Assembly: GCF_013260645.1 (NCBI RefSeq)
Contig: NZ_CP053921.1
Coordinates: 1,240,001 to 1,304,000 of the forward strand
Direction: 5' to 3'
Length of the DNA stretch: 64,000 nucleotides
Source of the DNA: Erythrobacter mangrovi
GTDB lineage: Bacteria > Pseudomonadota > Alphaproteobacteria > Sphingomonadales > Sphingomonadaceae
The translations under genes were made by a program, and so were the position numbers. Positions 24,361 to 36,199 of the stretch are shown one piece after another. The notes under the pieces were generated by a model, which was not told the origin of the DNA, made no database searches, and saw only the letters and a list, made by a program, of their open reading frames with translations. Each line of letters starts with the position of its first letter. The first letter of the stretch is position 1.

Positions 24361-24501
24361 ATCGTGAGCGGTGTCCGCAATCAGGTCGTGATCGGACGGT
24401 CCTCTTCTGGCACACCCGGTGCACGGTCAAACTGTCATGATGTGGGTGGTGAGCGGACAAAGAATCTAGCGAACCTCCATAAACCCAGTATCTATAATGG
24501 G

Positions 24502-24972
24502 ATGACTTGCTCTGATGATTGTGAATCCCGCTTTCACATTCCTGTTGAAGTTCGTGAAAAGGGGACGAACTGCTCACGCTATAATCTCTGGCTGATCAGT
24601 CAGGCCAAGAGTTGCCGCACTCGCGACCGGGGCAAGATTGACCCACTTCCCCCTTTGTCGGAATATCAGATCGTCATTCATTCCGCTGTGGTTCGCTCGA
24701 AGGGCCTCGATGAGTACACAGGCGAGCCGCTGGAGTGGAATCGAATAAACCACCATCGACCTGCCGCAGGTGGGCGAAGGAAACACGTCGTTCGTGGACG
24801 TTGGCCTAGCGTCGATCATTACCATGGAACGGGTAAGTTGAACTACCGGATATGCTCCGGTCTCGTGAATCTCGCAAAAGGCCCCTTAGACCATCAACAG
24901 TTCGTTGAACTATGTCGGAAGGTGGCGGACAAACATGCCGGTTGGGGCAAACAAGGCAAGGAAGCGAGATGA
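24502..24972 (+). CDS. Putative HNH-like protein, start uncertain
   Basis: About 156 residues from an ATG at 24502; the frame is open from 24364, but the first ~45 codons do not look like protein. The C-terminal half is protein-like: YTGEPLEWNRI, then RGRWPSVDHYHG, then LNYRICSGLVNLAKGPLDHQQFVELCRKV. This resembles small HNH-endonuclease-like proteins in which a VDH motif supplies the metal site. No classical second cysteine pair is seen. A TATAAT box six bases upstream of the ATG would imply a leaderless message. It could be a decaying gene in an accessory stretch. Confidence 0.45.
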   Translation: MTCSDDCESRFHIPVEVREKGTNCSRYNLWLISQAKSCRTRDRGKIDPLPPLSEYQIVIHSAVVRSKGLDEYTGEPLEWNRINHHRPAAGGRRKHVVRGRWPSVDHYHGTGKLNYRICSGLVNLAKGPLDHQQFVELCRKVADKHAGWGKQGKEAR

Positions 24973-25079
24973 CCGCTTTCGGGTCGCTAGCCGACGGTCC
25001 GCTCCTCGCACATCGCTAGCTCGGTGAAAGCGTCAACAGATGGGTGGGAGGCGGACACTAGTCTTTGTAATCAAGGCGC

Positions 25080-25465
25080 ATGAATAAACGGGTGGCCCTT
25101 TGCTCTTTAATGCTGTTTGCAGCCGGTTGCGAACAAATGCAGCCCTCCTTTCGCAAGCAGGCGACACACACGACCTAGGTGACTTCCGAGTTGAGCAGAT
25201 CACCATTGTGCCAAAGACACCCTTTCCCGGAGATGGGTACGATGGAGACGGGTTTCTGAAAGTCGAATTGGTCTCTTCGCGTCAGCTAACGCATGAGTAT
25301 CCAACCTACTGGCTGGGGGTCGCGTCCGATTATTGCCCTTTAACCGATGACCATCACCTGATTGCATTGGGCTCACTCGATCAAGGTGGCAGCTTCTGGG
25401 GTAAAGATCCGCCGGTGAAACAGTCTCCAGATGGGAAGTATCGCTACCAAACTTATGTGGTTTGA
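25080..25465 (+). pseudogene. Lipoprotein gene broken by a frameshift in an (AC)4 tract
   Basis: An ATG at 25080 opens a good lipoprotein signal (MNKRVALCSLMLFAAGC) and runs EQMQPSFRKQATHTT to a TAG at 25176. The continuation is in another frame: LGDFRVEQITIVPKT, then LVSSRQLTHEYPTYWLGV and SPDGKYRYQTYVV, ending at 25465. Removing one AC from ACACACAC (25164-25171) rejoins the two frames into a ~127-residue protein. No family recognised; the mature part is beta-rich and polar. It is a pseudogene, a phase-variable gene or a sequencing error. Confidence 0.7.
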
Positions 25466-25984
25466 GCATATCCGCCGCCCGGCAAGACGCATGACAACTA
25501 TAGCACTCCCCGGACAGGGCGAATGCCCAGAGCGAATAAGATATTGTCGAGAACGAGGAAGACCTGTGCCTACAAATCTTCGGCGGAGATCATGACAATG
25601 TTTTCGCTAGGTCTTCAGTTACTCGCTTGAACCATGCGACCATTCTAAACACGGCAATCGAAGCCCAAGATAAGGGTACGCTCTAGCGGACAATGTCCGC
25701 AACCGGGTCGATTCCAGCCAATCGAGTCATGCGTCCTAGGTCAACTATGGCCTAAAGCCTGCGGCTGCTGCTCCAGGTGAGAAGCCTTGTGAGGGGCACC
25801 CGCTTTCCTACATCGGCACTTGCATGGCAGGTCTTTTGCCATGCTTGTTCCCACCTCTTGGAACTCCGATCCCGGAAGGCGACACCGCGCAGTCCGTGAT
25901 TCTGTGCAACACCCTGTTATCAGGGATGAAAATGCACGGCCGTTATTTTTCGAAACGCCCCGGTCGGTGTTCCATCCCGGTGGC
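25466..25984. other. Gap without genes
   Basis: About 520 bp with no credible reading frame. It contains GCGGACAATGTCCGC (15 bp, palindromic apart from its centre) near 25688 and a perfect inverted repeat GCATGGCA-N7-TGCCATGC (25822-25844), which could act as a weak terminator for the minus-strand HNH gene. Short frames here are not supported. Confidence 0.6.
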
Positions 25985-26593
25985 TTATTCTTCCAGCTCG
26001 ATGTCCCAGTAGAGCCAGTCGCGCCAGGTTTCGTGGAGGTAGTTGGGCGGAAATTGCTTTCCGTGCTGCTGCAGCTGCCAATGCGTCGGGCGGATCGGCT
26101 GGGCGTAGAGATGCATGCCTGCCTGCTTGGGCGTGCGCCCGCCCTTCTTCATGTTGCAGGGCGCGCAGGCAGTGGCGATATTCTCCCAGGTGGTCTTGCC
26201 GCCGAGGCGGCGGGGGAGGACGTGGTCGAAGGTGAGATTGTGCATGTCGCCGCAGAACTGGCAACTGAAACGATCGCGCAGGAACACGTTGAAGCGGGTG
26301 AAGGCGGGAAATTCGCTGGGCTTCACATATTGCTTCAGCGCGATCACGCTGGGGATCTTCATGTCGAGGGAGGGCGAGTGAACTTCGCGGTCGTAGGTGG
26401 CGATCACGTCGACCCGGTCGAGGAAGATGGCCTTGATCGCGGTCTGCCAGGGCCACAAGCTCAGGGGATAGTAGGAAAGCGGTGTGTAATCTGCATTCAG
26501 GACGAGCGACGGACACGACTGCAGCTTGCGCGTCGGGTCCTCCTCGGTACTTCGAAACCGGGCAGCTCTTTCAATCAGTTCGGCCTTGAACAC
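25985..26593 (-). CDS. HNH endonuclease
   Basis: 202 residues. The HNH module is at the C-terminal half: FSCQFCGDMHNLTFDHVLPRR..., then WENIATACAPCNMKKGG, giving the CxxC...DH...N...CxxC layout with two zinc-binding cysteine pairs. The N-terminal part SCPSLVLNADYTPLSYYPLS is typical of a widespread proteobacterial HNH family of unknown role. The start is the GTG at 26593, preceded by GGGAGGA at 9 bp; the longer frame from 26635 has no such site. It is divergent from gluQRS. Confidence 0.9.
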   Translation of the reverse strand: MFKAELIERAARFRSTEEDPTRKLQSCPSLVLNADYTPLSYYPLSLWPWQTAIKAIFLDRVDVIATYDREVHSPSLDMKIPSVIALKQYVKPSEFPAFTRFNVFLRDRFSCQFCGDMHNLTFDHVLPRRLGGKTTWENIATACAPCNMKKGGRTPKQAGMHLYAQPIRPTHWQLQQHGKQFPPNYLHETWRDWLYWDIELEE

Positions 26594-26709
26594 CTTGTGC
26601 GTTCCTCCCTGATGTCGCTGAAAATGCACTTGCACGGGGAAGCGTCAAGACTGTTACAGACAGGCTATCCACAAAGTTATCCTCCGAGTCGCCTGCAGGA
26701 CTGCCCAGT

Positions 26710-27552
26710 TTGACCGTCACGCGCTTCGCTCCCAGCCCCAACGGACCGCTGCATTTGGGGCATGCCTATTCGGCGGTCATCGCGCATGATCGGGCGATGG
26801 AATGGGGCGGCCGCTTCCTGCTGCGGATCGAGGATATCGACGGTACGCGCTCGCGCCCCGAACTGGCCGAGGCGTTTCGCGAAGACCTCGCCTGGCTTGG
26901 CCTGACGTGGGAGGAAGTGCCCGCGCAATCCACCCGGTTGGCCAGCTATGACACGGCGGCGCGCAACCTGCTCGAACGGGGCCTGCTCTATCCCTGCACC
27001 TGCACCAGGGCGGAGATCGAGGCGCTCGAGCCGCATCTCGGCTCGGAAGGCCTGGTCTATCCCGGCACCTGTCGCGGGCAGACAACCGATCCGGGGCGCC
27101 CGACGGCCCTGCGGCTCGATGTCGAGCGCGCACTGGCGGAGGTCGGCGAGGTGTGGTGGGATGACGAGATCGCCGGCCGCATCGTCGCCGACCCGCGCGA
27201 GGCGGGTGATGTGGTGATCGTGCGCAAGGACGCGCCGGCAAGCTATCACCTCGCGGTAACGCTGGACGATGCGGTGGACGGGATCACGGTGGTAACGCGC
27301 GGGCAGGACCTGTTTCCTGCCACCAGCGTGCATCGCCTGCTGCAGGCCCTGCTCGGCCTGCCGGTCCCGCGCTGGTACCATCACGGGCTGCTGATGGACG
27401 AAGATGGCAAGAAGCTCGCCAAGAGCCGCCGCTCGGGCGAGCGTGGCTATGGCCTCGCGGAACTGCGCCGAGCGGGCGAGGATGGGCCCGCACTCGCCGA
27501 CCGGCTGCGACGCGGCGATTTCCCTGCTGGCATTACGCTGGCGAGCGCCTAG
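26710..27552 (+). CDS. gluQRS: Glutamyl-Q tRNA(Asp) synthetase
   Basis: 280 residues, a paralogue of the catalytic half of glutamyl-tRNA synthetase that attaches glutamate to queuosine-34 of tRNA(Asp). It keeps the class I HIGH motif (PLHLGHAYSA), a zinc-binding CTCTRAEI...TCRG, and KKLAKSRRS as the KMSKS-type loop. The anticodon-binding domain of GluRS is absent, as expected. The start is a TTG at 26710, directly before TVTRFAPSPNG, where homologues begin. HIG1 and cobalamin adenosyltransferase genes follow closely. Confidence 0.93.
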   Translation: MTVTRFAPSPNGPLHLGHAYSAVIAHDRAMEWGGRFLLRIEDIDGTRSRPELAEAFREDLAWLGLTWEEVPAQSTRLASYDTAARNLLERGLLYPCTCTRAEIEALEPHLGSEGLVYPGTCRGQTTDPGRPTALRLDVERALAEVGEVWWDDEIAGRIVADPREAGDVVIVRKDAPASYHLAVTLDDAVDGITVVTRGQDLFPATSVHRLLQALLGLPVPRWYHHGLLMDEDGKKLAKSRRSGERGYGLAELRRAGEDGPALADRLRRGDFPAGITLASA

Positions 27553-27561
27553 ATTGGAGCC

Positions 27562-27792
27562 ATGACAACTTTCCTCATCATCGTCCTCGTCGTGCTGATG
27601 GCGCTGGTCGTTTATTCGCTGGTGCGCGGCATCGTCGCTTTCCTGCAGAGCACCAAGATCGATCTCGAAAGCGGCGAGCAGGTCGACGCGACCGAAATGC
27701 AGCTCCTCCAGAACCGCATGATGTTCAACCGCATCAAGTTCCAGGCGCTGGCGATCGTGGTGATCGCGGTGATCCTCGCGATCGCCAACTGA
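27562..27792 (+). CDS. HIG1 domain protein (twin transmembrane)
   Basis: 76 residues, two membrane helices joined by a polar loop. The loop/second-helix boundary LLQNRMMFNRIKFQALAIVV is the hypoxia-induced-gene-1 signature (Q, RM, R, Q). In alphaproteobacteria and mitochondria such proteins associate with respiratory complexes. It is 9 bp after gluQRS and 16 bp before the adenosyltransferase. Confidence 0.85.
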   Translation: MTTFLIIVLVVLMALVVYSLVRGIVAFLQSTKIDLESGEQVDATEMQLLQNRMMFNRIKFQALAIVVIAVILAIAN

Positions 27793-27808
27793 CCGCCCGC
27801 GGCCGCCG

Positions 27809-28387
27809 ATGGTCAAGCTCAACAAGATTTACACCCGTACCGGTGACGACGGGACCACCGGCCTCGTCGACGGTTCGCGGCTGGCCAAGCACGCGCCGCG
27901 GATGGAAGCGATCGGGGCGGTGGACGAGGCGAATAGCGCGCTTGGCCTTGCCGTGGTTGCCTTGGCCGGGACCGAGCATGTGGCCCCGCTGGTGCGGATC
28001 CAGAACGACCTGTTCGACCTCGGTGCCGATCTGGCCACTCCGGCGAGTGACGGCGGGGACTTCGCGCCGTCAGAAATGGTCCTGCGGATCGTTGCGGCGC
28101 AGCTCGAATGGCTGGAACAGGCGATCGACGCGGCCAATGAACGGCTCCAGCCGCTGACCAGCTTCGTCCTGCCCGGCGGGAGTGAAGCGGCGGCCCGACT
28201 GCATGTCGCGCGTGCGGCGGCGCGCCGGGCCGAGCGGGCGATGACCGCGATGGCTGTGGACATGCCGACCAACCCGCAAGCGCTGGCCTATATCAACCGC
28301 CTGTCGGACTATCTCTTCGTACTCGCGCGAGTGGCGAACCGCGATGGGGCCGATGACGTGAAGTGGATTCCCGGCGCTAATCGCTAG
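27809..28387 (+). CDS. Cob(I)alamin adenosyltransferase, PduO type
   Basis: 192 residues. Transfers adenosyl from ATP to cob(I)alamin to form the B12 coenzyme. It has the N-terminal ATP loop KIYTRTGDDGTTGL, the EAIGAVDEANSALG block and ARRAERAMTAM in the C-terminal helix. The PduO/CobA2 architecture, not the E. coli BtuR type. It lies 60 bp before the 3-hydroxybutyryl-CoA dehydrogenase gene. Confidence 0.93.
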   Translation: MVKLNKIYTRTGDDGTTGLVDGSRLAKHAPRMEAIGAVDEANSALGLAVVALAGTEHVAPLVRIQNDLFDLGADLATPASDGGDFAPSEMVLRIVAAQLEWLEQAIDAANERLQPLTSFVLPGGSEAAARLHVARAAARRAERAMTAMAVDMPTNPQALAYINRLSDYLFVLARVANRDGADDVKWIPGANR

Positions 28388-28447
28388 CCACGCCGCCGCT
28401 CGCTCGCTAAGCCGCGCGCTTTGCTGCATGTGCGAAGGAATTTCTCG

Positions 28448-29320
28448 ATGACCAAGACGATCGCCATCATCGGTGCAGGGCAGATGGGATCGGGCATCGC
28501 CCAGACCGTCGCCGGGCACGGCATGGATGTGCTCTTGGCGGACGTCAGCCTCGAAGTGGCGCAGAAGGCGCATGCTGGCATCGACAAGGCGTTGGGCAAG
28601 CTCGTCGGTCGCGGCAAGTTGGAGATTGCCGAGGCCGAAGCGACGCTGAAGCGGATCAAGCCGGTTGCCGACTACGCGCCGATGAAGGACGCCGACCTGA
28701 TCATCGAGGCCGCGACCGAGAAGGAAGAGATCAAGAAAGCGATCTTCCACAAGGCGGGCGAGTTCCTGTCGCAAGGCGCGATCATGGCTTCGAACACCAG
28801 TTCGATCCCGATCACCCGCATGGCCAATTACTCACCCGATCCGGCGCGCTTTATCGGGCTGCACTTCTTCAATCCGGTGCCCGTGATGGGCCTGATCGAG
28901 GTTATTCCCGGGCTCGCCACTGCGAAGGAAACCACCGACCGGACGGTCGCCTTTGCCGAAGGCCTGGGCAAGGAAGTGGTGCTGAGCCAGGACGAACCCG
29001 GTTTCGTGGTCAACCGCATCCTGCTGCCGATGATCAACGAAGCGATCTTCGTGCTTGGCCAGTCGACCGCGGGGATCGAGGATATCGACAAGGGCTGCCG
29101 GCTTGGTCTCAACCACCCGATGGGTCCGCTGCAGCTGGCCGACTTCGTTGGGCTCGATACCTGCCTCGACATCATCATGGTGCTCTACAAGACGACCCGC
29201 GACGCCAAATATCGCCCGGCGCCGCTGCTGGTGAAATATGTCGAGGCCGGCTGGCTCGGGCGCAAGTCCGGCCGCGGGTTCTATGATTACTCGGGTGAGG
29301 TGCCGGTCCCGACCCGTTGA
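28448..29320 (+). CDS. 3-hydroxybutyryl-CoA dehydrogenase
   Basis: 290 residues. NAD-dependent oxidation of (S)-3-hydroxyacyl-CoA of short chain. The NAD motif [13 protein letters not shown], the [11 protein letters not shown] serine block, the catalytic-His segment [15 protein letters not shown] and the C-terminal helical domain ([15 protein letters not shown]) are complete. ATG 28448 gives the standard length; the frame upstream is non-homologous. It takes part in butyrate/PHB or fatty acid metabolism. Confidence 0.95.
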   Translation: MTKTIAIIGAGQMGSGIAQTVAGHGMDVLLADVSLEVAQKAHAGIDKALGKLVGRGKLEIAEAEATLKRIKPVADYAPMKDADLIIEAATEKEEIKKAIFHKAGEFLSQGAIMASNTSSIPITRMANYSPDPARFIGLHFFNPVPVMGLIEVIPGLATAKETTDRTVAFAEGLGKEVVLSQDEPGFVVNRILLPMINEAIFVLGQSTAGIEDIDKGCRLGLNHPMGPLQLADFVGLDTCLDIIMVLYKTTRDAKYRPAPLLVKYVEAGWLGRKSGRGFYDYSGEVPVPTR

Positions 29321-29333
29321 CCGGTGCAGCGGT

Positions 29334-29684
29334 TTACTGGACCAGCGGTTCGGTGCTGACTGCGGGCACGGTGTCGTTGATCAGGTGGCTTTCGTCGACC
29401 GGTTCCGGCTCGACCGGCTCGACGGGGCCGGCTTCCGCATACCAGTCGGCCAGTGCCGGGTCCTGCTGCGGCCGCGACTGAACTCGCGCCGCTTGCGGGA
29501 GTGGTGCGGACGCCTGCTGATTGTGCCCGGAGTCCTGGGCGACGAGTCCGTTGGCTCCATCTTCGCCCACCTGGGCGATGACTCCAGGATCGTCCTCGCC
29601 CCCAACCAGCATGGCGACGCCCCACAGGAAAATCCCGACCAGCATCAGCTTCTTGCCCTGGTTGGTAAACAGACCGTCTTCCAT
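29334..29684 (-). CDS. Hypothetical membrane-anchored protein
   Basis: 116 residues, no family recognised. A single hydrophobic helix (about 13-28, KLMLVGIFLWGVAMLVGG) near the N-terminus is followed by a polar, Pro/Glu-rich region without further structure. It is probably anchored in the inner membrane. It lies 26 bp downstream of mutS on the same strand, so may be cotranscribed, and is convergent with the dehydrogenase gene. Confidence 0.6.
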   Translation of the reverse strand: MEDGLFTNQGKKLMLVGIFLWGVAMLVGGEDDPGVIAQVGEDGANGLVAQDSGHNQQASAPLPQAARVQSRPQQDPALADWYAEAGPVEPVEPEPVDESHLINDTVPAVSTEPLVQ

Positions 29685-29710
29685 GGTTGTCGACCATAAG
29701 CCGGTTGCAG

Positions 29711-32335
29711 TTAAGGCTTCGTTGAACCTGCCTCGGCCTTGAGTTCGTAGAGTTTGTCGAGCGCTTCACGCGGTGTCAGCGAGTCGATATCAAGACCATC
29801 GAGCCTCTCGCGCAGGCTATCCCGGCGGGGCTCCTCAGCCTGAACGCCGGCGGCAAACAAGGGCAGGTCGCCCAGTCCGGCGGCGATCCCGCCGGTCGCC
29901 GCGCGGCCCTTTTCGAGCTTGTCGAGCACCGCCTTGGCACGTTTCAACACGGGCTGCGGCACGCCAGCAAGCCGCGCGACGTCGAGGCCATAGCTCCGGT
30001 CTGCGGCACCCACGGCCAGTTCGTGCAGCAGGACAAGATCGCCCTTCCACTCACGCGCGCGGACGTGGTGCAAGCTCAGCGCATCGCAACTCTCGGCGAG
30101 GCGACTGAGCTCGTGGTAATGGGTTGCGAAGAGGCAGCGGCAGCGCAGCTGTTCATGCACTGCCTCGACTACCGCCCAGGCCAGTGCCATCCCGTCATAG
30201 GTCGAGGTGCCGCGCCCGACTTCGTCGAGGATCACGAAGCTTCGCTCGGTCGCCTGGCTGAGGATCGCGGCAGTTTCGACCATCTCGACCATGAAGGTCG
30301 AGCGACCGCGTGCGAGATTGTCGGATGCGCCCACGCGGCTGAACAGGCGGTCGGCCATCCCGATGCGCGCCGTACTCGCGGGGACATAGCTGCCCGATTG
30401 CGCCAGCAGCAGGATCAACGCGTTCTGCCGCAAGAAGGTCGACTTGCCGCCCATGTTGGGGCCGCCGATCAGCCACAGCCGGTCGTCGGGGCCGAGCGCA
30501 CAGTCGTTCGCAATGAAACGCTCGCCGGCGCGCGCCAGCGCCTGTTCCACCACCGGGTGGCGGCCACCAGTCACTTCAAGGCGAGGCTCGTCGAATACTT
30601 CGGGTCGACACCAGTCACCCTCGACAGCGCGTTCAGCCAGTGCCGCGGATACATCGATACGCGCCAACGCCGCAGCGGTCGCGGCTATTGCCTCGCGTGC
30701 GGCCACGACTTCGCCAACCAGTTCCTCGAAATGCGCTTCTTCCGCAGCAAGCGCATGGCCGCCCGCTTCGGCGATGCGACTCGCTTCCTCATGCAGGCCG
30801 AGCGAGTTGAAGCGCACCGCACCGGCCATGGTCTGGCGATGGGTAAAGCCGCTGTCCGCCGCCATCAGCTTGTCACCATGCTTGGCGGGTACCTCGATGA
30901 AATAGCCGAGCACCTTGTTGTGCTTGATCTTGAGCGAGGGGGTACCGGTTTCGTCGCGGTATTTGGCCTCGAGCGCGGCGATCGCACGACGAGCGTTGCC
31001 GCTGGTCTCGCGCAAGGCGTCGAGCGCATGGTCGTAGCCGCTTGCGATGAAACCGCCCTGCTGGCGCTCGGTCGGCGGTGAGGGCACCAGCGCGCGGGAC
31101 AGGTGATCGACCAGTGCCGCATGTCCGCCAAGCGCACCGGTCATCTCCGCAAGCAATTCGGGCAGGTCGGGGCTTCCGGAAAGCATGTCGCGCACCCGCC
31201 GCGCTTCGCTGAGGCCATCGCGGATCTGGCCCAGGTCGCGCGGGCTTCCGCGCCCCGCCACCAGCCGCCCCAGCGCACGCCCGATATCGGGTGCCTGACG
31301 CAGCACTGCGCGCAGATCCGCGCGCAGCAGCGGATCGGCATGGAAATGGTGCACCGCCGCCAGCCGGGCCTCGATCGCGTCGCGATCCGCCAGCGGCGCG
31401 GAAAGGTCTTCGGCCAATTGCCGTGCGCCAGCCCCGGTGACGCAGCGATCCATGCAAGCGATCAGGCTCCCTGCGCGGCCGCCGCCCTGCGCCTCGAGGA
31501 TCTCGAGGCTTGCACGGGTGGCGGCGTCCATCGCCAGGTGCGCGCCGGAACCGCGCGCTACGGGTGGGAGCAGGAAGGGCAGGTTTCCGCGGCCAGCGTG
31601 TTCGAGATAGGCGACGAGTCCCGCGGCGGCCGCCAGCATCGGGCGGGTGAAAGTGCCCAGCCCGTCGAGGGTGGCAAGGCCGTGGAGCGTCTTCAGGCGC
31701 GTTTCGCCGTCGTCGCTGCGGAAGGCGTTTCGTGGGCGCGCGATCACGCCATGTGGCGCGTATTCCCAGTCGTCGGGTCCAACCACCTCGCTTGCGCCCA
31801 ATCGGGCAAGAGCCGCATCGAGCGCCGCGGGTGTGCATTCCTCCAGCTCCATCCGTCCGGTCGAAATATCGCAGGCGGCCAGCCCCACGCCATCGCGTAC
31901 AGGAGCGACCGCCACCAGCAGATTTGCCCGACGTGGTTCGAGCAAGGCCTCTTCGGTCAACGTGCCCGCGGTGACGAAGCGGACGATGTCGCGCGCCACC
32001 AGCACCTTGGAAGAAGGCAGGCCCTCGCGCTTCGCCCGAACCTTGGCTTCTTCGGGCGTCTCTACCTGCTCGGCGATGGCAACTCGGCACCCAGCCTTGA
32101 TGAGCCGCGCCAGATAGCCTTCCGCCGCATGCACCGGGACACCGCACATTGGTATCTTGTCGCCACCATGTTCGCCGCGACTGGTCAGCGCTATGTCGAG
32201 CACGCCAGAGGCGATCTTGGCGTCTTCGAAGAACAGCTCGAAGAAATCGCCCATGCGATAGAACAGCAGCGCATCGCCAGCCTCGCGTTTGAGCGCGAGA
32301 TACTGCTGCATCATCGGGGTGGGCTGATCGGCCAT
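29711..32335 (-). CDS. mutS: DNA mismatch repair ATPase MutS
   Basis: 874 residues, full length. It recognises mismatches and starts repair. The mismatch-binding MGDFFELFFEDA (Phe-x-Glu) is at the N-terminus. The C-terminal ATPase has IGGPNMGGKSTFLRQ (Walker A), the FVILDEVGRGTSTYDG block (Walker B and D loop) and ATHYHEL. The last ~60 residues contain the dimerisation region ending GREALDKLYELKAEA-like. mutL is not in the window. It is divergent from the malic enzyme gene, 113 bp apart. Confidence 0.97.
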   Translation of the reverse strand: MADQPTPMMQQYLALKREAGDALLFYRMGDFFELFFEDAKIASGVLDIALTSRGEHGGDKIPMCGVPVHAAEGYLARLIKAGCRVAIAEQVETPEEAKVRAKREGLPSSKVLVARDIVRFVTAGTLTEEALLEPRRANLLVAVAPVRDGVGLAACDISTGRMELEECTPAALDAALARLGASEVVGPDDWEYAPHGVIARPRNAFRSDDGETRLKTLHGLATLDGLGTFTRPMLAAAAGLVAYLEHAGRGNLPFLLPPVARGSGAHLAMDAATRASLEILEAQGGGRAGSLIACMDRCVTGAGARQLAEDLSAPLADRDAIEARLAAVHHFHADPLLRADLRAVLRQAPDIGRALGRLVAGRGSPRDLGQIRDGLSEARRVRDMLSGSPDLPELLAEMTGALGGHAALVDHLSRALVPSPPTERQQGGFIASGYDHALDALRETSGNARRAIAALEAKYRDETGTPSLKIKHNKVLGYFIEVPAKHGDKLMAADSGFTHRQTMAGAVRFNSLGLHEEASRIAEAGGHALAAEEAHFEELVGEVVAAREAIAATAAALARIDVSAALAERAVEGDWCRPEVFDEPRLEVTGGRHPVVEQALARAGERFIANDCALGPDDRLWLIGGPNMGGKSTFLRQNALILLLAQSGSYVPASTARIGMADRLFSRVGASDNLARGRSTFMVEMVETAAILSQATERSFVILDEVGRGTSTYDGMALAWAVVEAVHEQLRCRCLFATHYHELSRLAESCDALSLHHVRAREWKGDLVLLHELAVGAADRSYGLDVARLAGVPQPVLKRAKAVLDKLEKGRAATGGIAAGLGDLPLFAAGVQAEEPRRDSLRERLDGLDIDSLTPREALDKLYELKAEAGSTKP

Positions 32336-32448
32336 GCTACCAGCCGTAGCGGTGGGCTTTCCGATTCGGGAAGCGCTGGATGGCAGGTTTCCCCTACCGC
32401 TCCGCGCCCGACCGCGTTAGGGCAGCGGGCAAGCGACAAGAGGCGGAT

Positions 32449-34710
<2,262 letters not shown>

Positions 34711-34716
34711 GCCGGC

Positions 34717-35430
34717 TCAGGCGAAGTCCTCGCTCTCGTCGACATAGGTCGACAGGTCGATCCAGTGCTTCGCCGGGTCGTCGGGATCGACCATGACCGG
34801 TAGCGACTTGTCCTTGAGCGCTTCAGACAGGTCGACCCAGAGCGGGTCGCTGGTGAAGGCATCGATTTTGCCGCTGACCGGGTTAATGCCCTGCGCCGCG
34901 ACCTTCCACGGGTTGCGCCCATTTATCGATGTCGTGGTGTCGCGATAGCATTCGACGAACTTTGCCATGGTCGGGATACCGCGTGTGCGCAGCTTCGCCA
35001 CGGTCCAGCGGCGGCGGAAGTAGGCATAGAACAGGCCCCAGCCGACGATCGCGAAGATTCCCCCGAAGCAGAGCAGAAAGGTCGGCAGGAACCAGCGGTC
35101 GAAGAAACCGTCGATGACCGCGCGCGTCGGGTTGTCGCGCTGGTAGATGATCGTGACCCGCTCTCCGACATTGTAGCTGGGCGGATTGCTGCCGGTTGAT
35201 GAGCGATAGGTGCGCGTGCGCCCCTCGCCATCGCGGTACTCGACGACGGGACGATAGCTGCCGTCGCCGTCGCTGTCCCGGCTGTAGTCCAGGTCGACGA
35301 CGATCCCGGCGGCTTCGATCCCGTTCTGGCTGAAGGAGCGGCTGTAATTGAGCGCGAAACCGCCACCGATCATGATGGCCAGCCCGACGAGCCCGAAGAT
35401 CAGGCCGATCCAGAACACCATTCTCGGCAT
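34717..35430 (-). CDS. DUF3592 membrane protein
   Basis: 237 residues. Two hydrophobic helices (about 3-25 and 112-135) flank a soluble beta-rich domain with YRPVVEYRDGEGRTRTYRSS and YNVGERVTIIYQRDNPTRAVID, the DUF3592 signature. A cytoplasmic tail follows. Function unknown. The start at 35430 has GGGGGAGG upstream; the longer frame to 35448 lacks this. Confidence 0.85.
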   Translation of the reverse strand: MPRMVFWIGLIFGLVGLAIMIGGGFALNYSRSFSQNGIEAAGIVVDLDYSRDSDGDGSYRPVVEYRDGEGRTRTYRSSTGSNPPSYNVGERVTIIYQRDNPTRAVIDGFFDRWFLPTFLLCFGGIFAIVGWGLFYAYFRRRWTVAKLRTRGIPTMAKFVECYRDTTTSINGRNPWKVAAQGINPVSGKIDAFTSDPLWVDLSEALKDKSLPVMVDPDDPAKHWIDLSTYVDESEDFA

Positions 35431-35474
35431 GGCACCTCCCCCTAGCACCTACCGTGTAGCGTAGGGGAGAGCGG

Positions 35475-36146
35475 CTAGAAAGGCAGCACCCGCCCGTTGT
35501 AGTCGAGATAGCGGAAGCCGCCGCCGCCGCAGTCGTCAATGACATTTGCAAGGCCCGCCACGCTCTGCGCAACCGTCAGCGGGGCCTGCTGCCCACCCAT
35601 GTCGGTCTGGACCCAGCCGGGGTGCAACGCGACGACTTCGATATCGCGTGGTTTGGCGTCCTGTTCGGCGAGCCCCTTGGCGAGCATGTTGAGCGCGGCC
35701 TTGCTGGCGCGATAGAGCTCGTATCCGCCCGTACTATCGGCGATCGAACCCATGATCGATGACATGAAGCCCAGCGTGCCACCGTCCCTGATCTTGGGCA
35801 GCAGGGTGCGTCCGGCCTTCGCCGGGCCGAAGGCATTGGTCATCATCACATGCGCCACTTCCTCGCCGGTTGCCTTGTCGCTCGACTGGTGCCCCGCACC
35901 TGAGATACCGGCATTGATCAGCACCGCGTCGAGACTGCCGTCGGCCAGGCCCAGATCGGCATAGCTTGCCGGATCGGTGACATCGGCGGTGACGATGGAG
36001 AGGTGGTCGCAGGCCAGCGCATGGAGCCCGTCGCTGTGCGTGCGCTCGCTAGCGATTACCCGCCATCCGCGCGAGAGGAACTCGCCGACTAGTCCCAGGC
36101 CGATCCCGCGTGACGCGCCGAAGATGAAGATTGTGCCGTCCGCCAT
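35475..36146 (-). CDS. Short-chain dehydrogenase/reductase (SDR)
   Basis: 223 residues. Rossmann motif IFGASRGIGLGLV near residue 10, NAGISG, serine in GFMSSIMGS and the catalytic YELYRASKAAL (Y-x-x-x-K). The NAGIS and ASERT features suggest NADP(H). The substrate is unknown; the family is related to csgA-like C-factor SDRs. Start 36146 has GGGAGAG. It forms a probable unit with trmB, which lies upstream on the same strand (53 bp). Confidence 0.9.
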   Translation of the reverse strand: MADGTIFIFGASRGIGLGLVGEFLSRGWRVIASERTHSDGLHALACDHLSIVTADVTDPASYADLGLADGSLDAVLINAGISGAGHQSSDKATGEEVAHVMMTNAFGPAKAGRTLLPKIRDGGTLGFMSSIMGSIADSTGGYELYRASKAALNMLAKGLAEQDAKPRDIEVVALHPGWVQTDMGGQQAPLTVAQSVAGLANVIDDCGGGGFRYLDYNGRVLPF

Positions 36147-36199
36147 GTGTCTCTCCCGCAATCTCGCTTATCCCAGACCGGTCCGGCTGGTCGGTTCGG

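Noticed and set aside
25824..26012. Short plus-strand frame
   Set aside because: Begins in an inverted repeat and overlaps the HNH gene; no ribosome site.
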